Source: Methanobacterium sp. PtaU1.Bin242 (lineage in GTDB: Archaea; Methanobacteriota; Methanobacteria; Methanobacteriales; Methanobacteriaceae). From it: 6,991 nt of DNA. The position numbers and the translations under genes were made by a program. The notes beneath the pieces were generated by a model, which saw nothing but the letters and a program-made list of their open reading frames with translations, searched no databases and was not told the DNA's origin. The stretch spans positions 1-6,991 of the forward strand of contig MVQZ01000005.1 of NCBI GenBank assembly GCA_002067565.1. Reading direction: 5' to 3'. How positions within the stretch are numbered: position 1 is the stretch's first letter; every line of letters begins with the position of its first letter. Below, one piece after another: positions 6,267 to 6,991 of this stretch.

Positions 6267-6742
6267 TAGTTATCTCTAATTCCACACCACTTATCGCACT
6301 TTCTAAGATAGATAATCTCAATCTGCTTAAGGATTATTTCAAAGAGATATTCATTCCCCAGGAAGTATACAACGAAGTAGTAGTTGCTGGAAGAAATAGA
6401 CCCGGCGCTGAAAAAGTAGAATCAGCAGACTGGATTAAAGTCAAAGAAGTGAAAAACAGAGTTGCAGTTGAATCTCTAGCAATAAATCTGGGGAAAGGAG
6501 AGTCAGAAGCAATCATACTCGCCCGTGAAATAGATGACTTACTTATCATAGATGACGGTCAAGCAAGAAAGACAGCAGAATTGATGGATTTAAAAATCAC
6601 AGGAACGATAGGTATTTTACTACTGGCAGCGTCTGAGGATAAAATTAATTTTAAAGAAACATTTGATCATTTAATATCTGTCGGCTTCAGAATAAGCGAA
6701 AAAGAGTATAAGAGAATTTTAAACATCAGTGAAAACTTCTAA
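6263..6742 (+). CDS. DUF3368 PIN-like toxin
   Basis: A 159-residue protein with the DUF3368 layout in order: N-terminal IVISNSTPLIALSKI (residues 2-16), IPQEVYNEVV (31-40), ADWIKVKEV (55-63), GKGESEAIILARE (77-89), LLIIDDGQARKTAE (93-106), ITGTIGILLLA, and a C-terminal GFRIS helix. These are PIN-fold predicted ribonucleases. The likely metal-binding acids are E38, E80/E82 and D97/D98. The first acidic position is Asn (N6), a variant I recall as common in archaeal members, so it need not mean inactivity. The start overlaps the antitoxin stop by four bases. The frame is complete and of normal length. Expected role: the toxin of a type II toxin-antitoxin pair, held inactive by the upstream UPF0175 protein; the RNA target cannot be told from sequence. 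Confidence 0.88.
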   Translation: MIVISNSTPLIALSKIDNLNLLKDYFKEIFIPQEVYNEVVVAGRNRPGAEKVESADWIKVKEVKNRVAVESLAINLGKGESEAIILAREIDDLLIIDDGQARKTAELMDLKITGTIGILLLAASEDKINFKETFDHLISVGFRISEKEYKRILNISENF

Positions 6743-6763
6743 CTAAAGTTTAAATTATCCTAA

Positions 6764-6806
6764 TAATGGCCATTAGTAAGTATATTTATTTTTTTCAAAT
6801 TTTTTT
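6764..6806 (+). terminator. Palindrome plus T-tract terminator after the DUF3368 toxin
   Basis: TAATGGCCATTA at 6764-6775 is a perfect 12-base palindrome 21 bases after the toxin stop. It is followed by seven T at 6789-6795 and seven T at 6800-6806. Archaeal RNA polymerase terminates mainly on such T-tracts, so the T runs are the stronger evidence; the palindrome has no loop and may be incidental. Confidence 0.5.
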
Positions 6807-6889
6807 AGATAACAAAAATAATGATATTCAGATCAATATTATTTCTAATTAGTCTATTGAAGTTTCCTTAAAAAAAGAAAAAAAGAGGG

Positions 6890-6913
6890 GGAAAGGTTTC
6901 CTTTCCTTTTTTT
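6890..6913. terminator. Compact hairpin, probable bidirectional terminator between convergent genes
   Basis: GGAAAGG at 6890-6896, TTT, and CCTTTCC at 6900-6906 form a perfect 7-bp stem. On the plus strand it is followed directly by seven T (6907-6913). On the minus strand it is followed by CCCTC and T-rich runs across 6870-6884. It can therefore end transcripts from the toxin operon on the left and the surface-protein gene on the right. The plus-strand T run overlaps the stop codon of the right-hand gene. Confidence 0.65.
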
Positions 6914-6991
6914 ATCGTGTTTTGAATGTTAGTGTGTATGGTGTGTTTTGTTTATTTCCGGCGTTGTCTTTAACGGTTTCTGCGGGTATGT
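6912..6991 (-). CDS. C-terminal end of an Ig-like-domain protein, probably a surface protein (N-terminus beyond window)
   Basis: Only the last 25 codons and the TAA (6914-6912) are inside the window. They read IPAETVKDNAGNKQNTPY, then TLTFKTR. This matches the closing strands of bacterial/archaeal Ig-like domains of the SbsA/Big_5 kind, where a V-K-D-x-A-G-N turn is followed by PYTLTF. Such domains occur in repeats in methanogen adhesin-like proteins. The protein ends right after the domain with no visible C-terminal anchor. The gene converges on the toxin operon and shares the hairpin at 6890-6906. The family call rests on a short stretch. Confidence 0.65.
   Translation of the reverse strand, partial: IPAETVKDNAGNKQNTPYTLTFKTR

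Noticed and set aside
6334..6549. Minus-strand 71-codon frame
   Set aside because: It is antisense to the intact DUF3368 toxin gene, with no ribosome binding site or family match.

Overview
The window looks like an accessory region of a methanogenic archaeon, most likely Methanobacterium or a close relative in the Methanobacteriales. This rests on four things: very AT-rich intergenic DNA, GGTGAT-type ribosome binding sites, T-tract terminators, and a large secreted protein built from DUF3344-like, PKD, PQQ-propeller, DUF2341-like and CARDB-like modules, a mix typical of methanogen surface proteins. The genus is an inference; there is no marker gene.

Positions 1-4643 are filled by one minus-strand reading frame that I checked triplet by triplet and found free of stops. 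It starts at 4643 and runs off the left edge after 1547 codons. It encodes a signal peptide followed by a mosaic of extracellular modules: DUF3344-like, PKD, an eight-bladed PQQ-like propeller, two PKD, DUF2341 plus a concanavalin-like segment, three PKD, and the start of a CARDB-like domain. Plus-strand open frames across this region are antisense shadows.

Positions 4644-5234 are a gene-poor, AT-rich divergent spacer. It holds the likely promoter of the surface-protein gene, a small hairpin, and an orphan strong ribosome binding site in front of a 14-codon frame.

Positions 5235-6742 carry two tandem plus-strand toxin-antitoxin modules of different families. The first pairs an intact small coiled-coil antitoxin with a broken VapC-like PIN toxin: two one-base insertions, and an active-site Asp apparently changed to Tyr. 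The second is an intact UPF0175 antitoxin with a DUF3368 PIN-like toxin. In both modules the antitoxin comes first, the genes overlap at the stop/start (TGATG and ATGA), and the antitoxin start sits four bases after GGTGAT.

Positions 6743-6991 hold T-rich termination signals, a compact hairpin that could terminate transcription from both sides, and the last 25 codons of a convergent minus-strand gene with an Ig-like C-terminus, probably another surface protein. The layout is therefore a toxin-antitoxin island, partly decaying, between two envelope-protein genes. I found no CRISPR array, tRNA, rRNA or insertion sequence.
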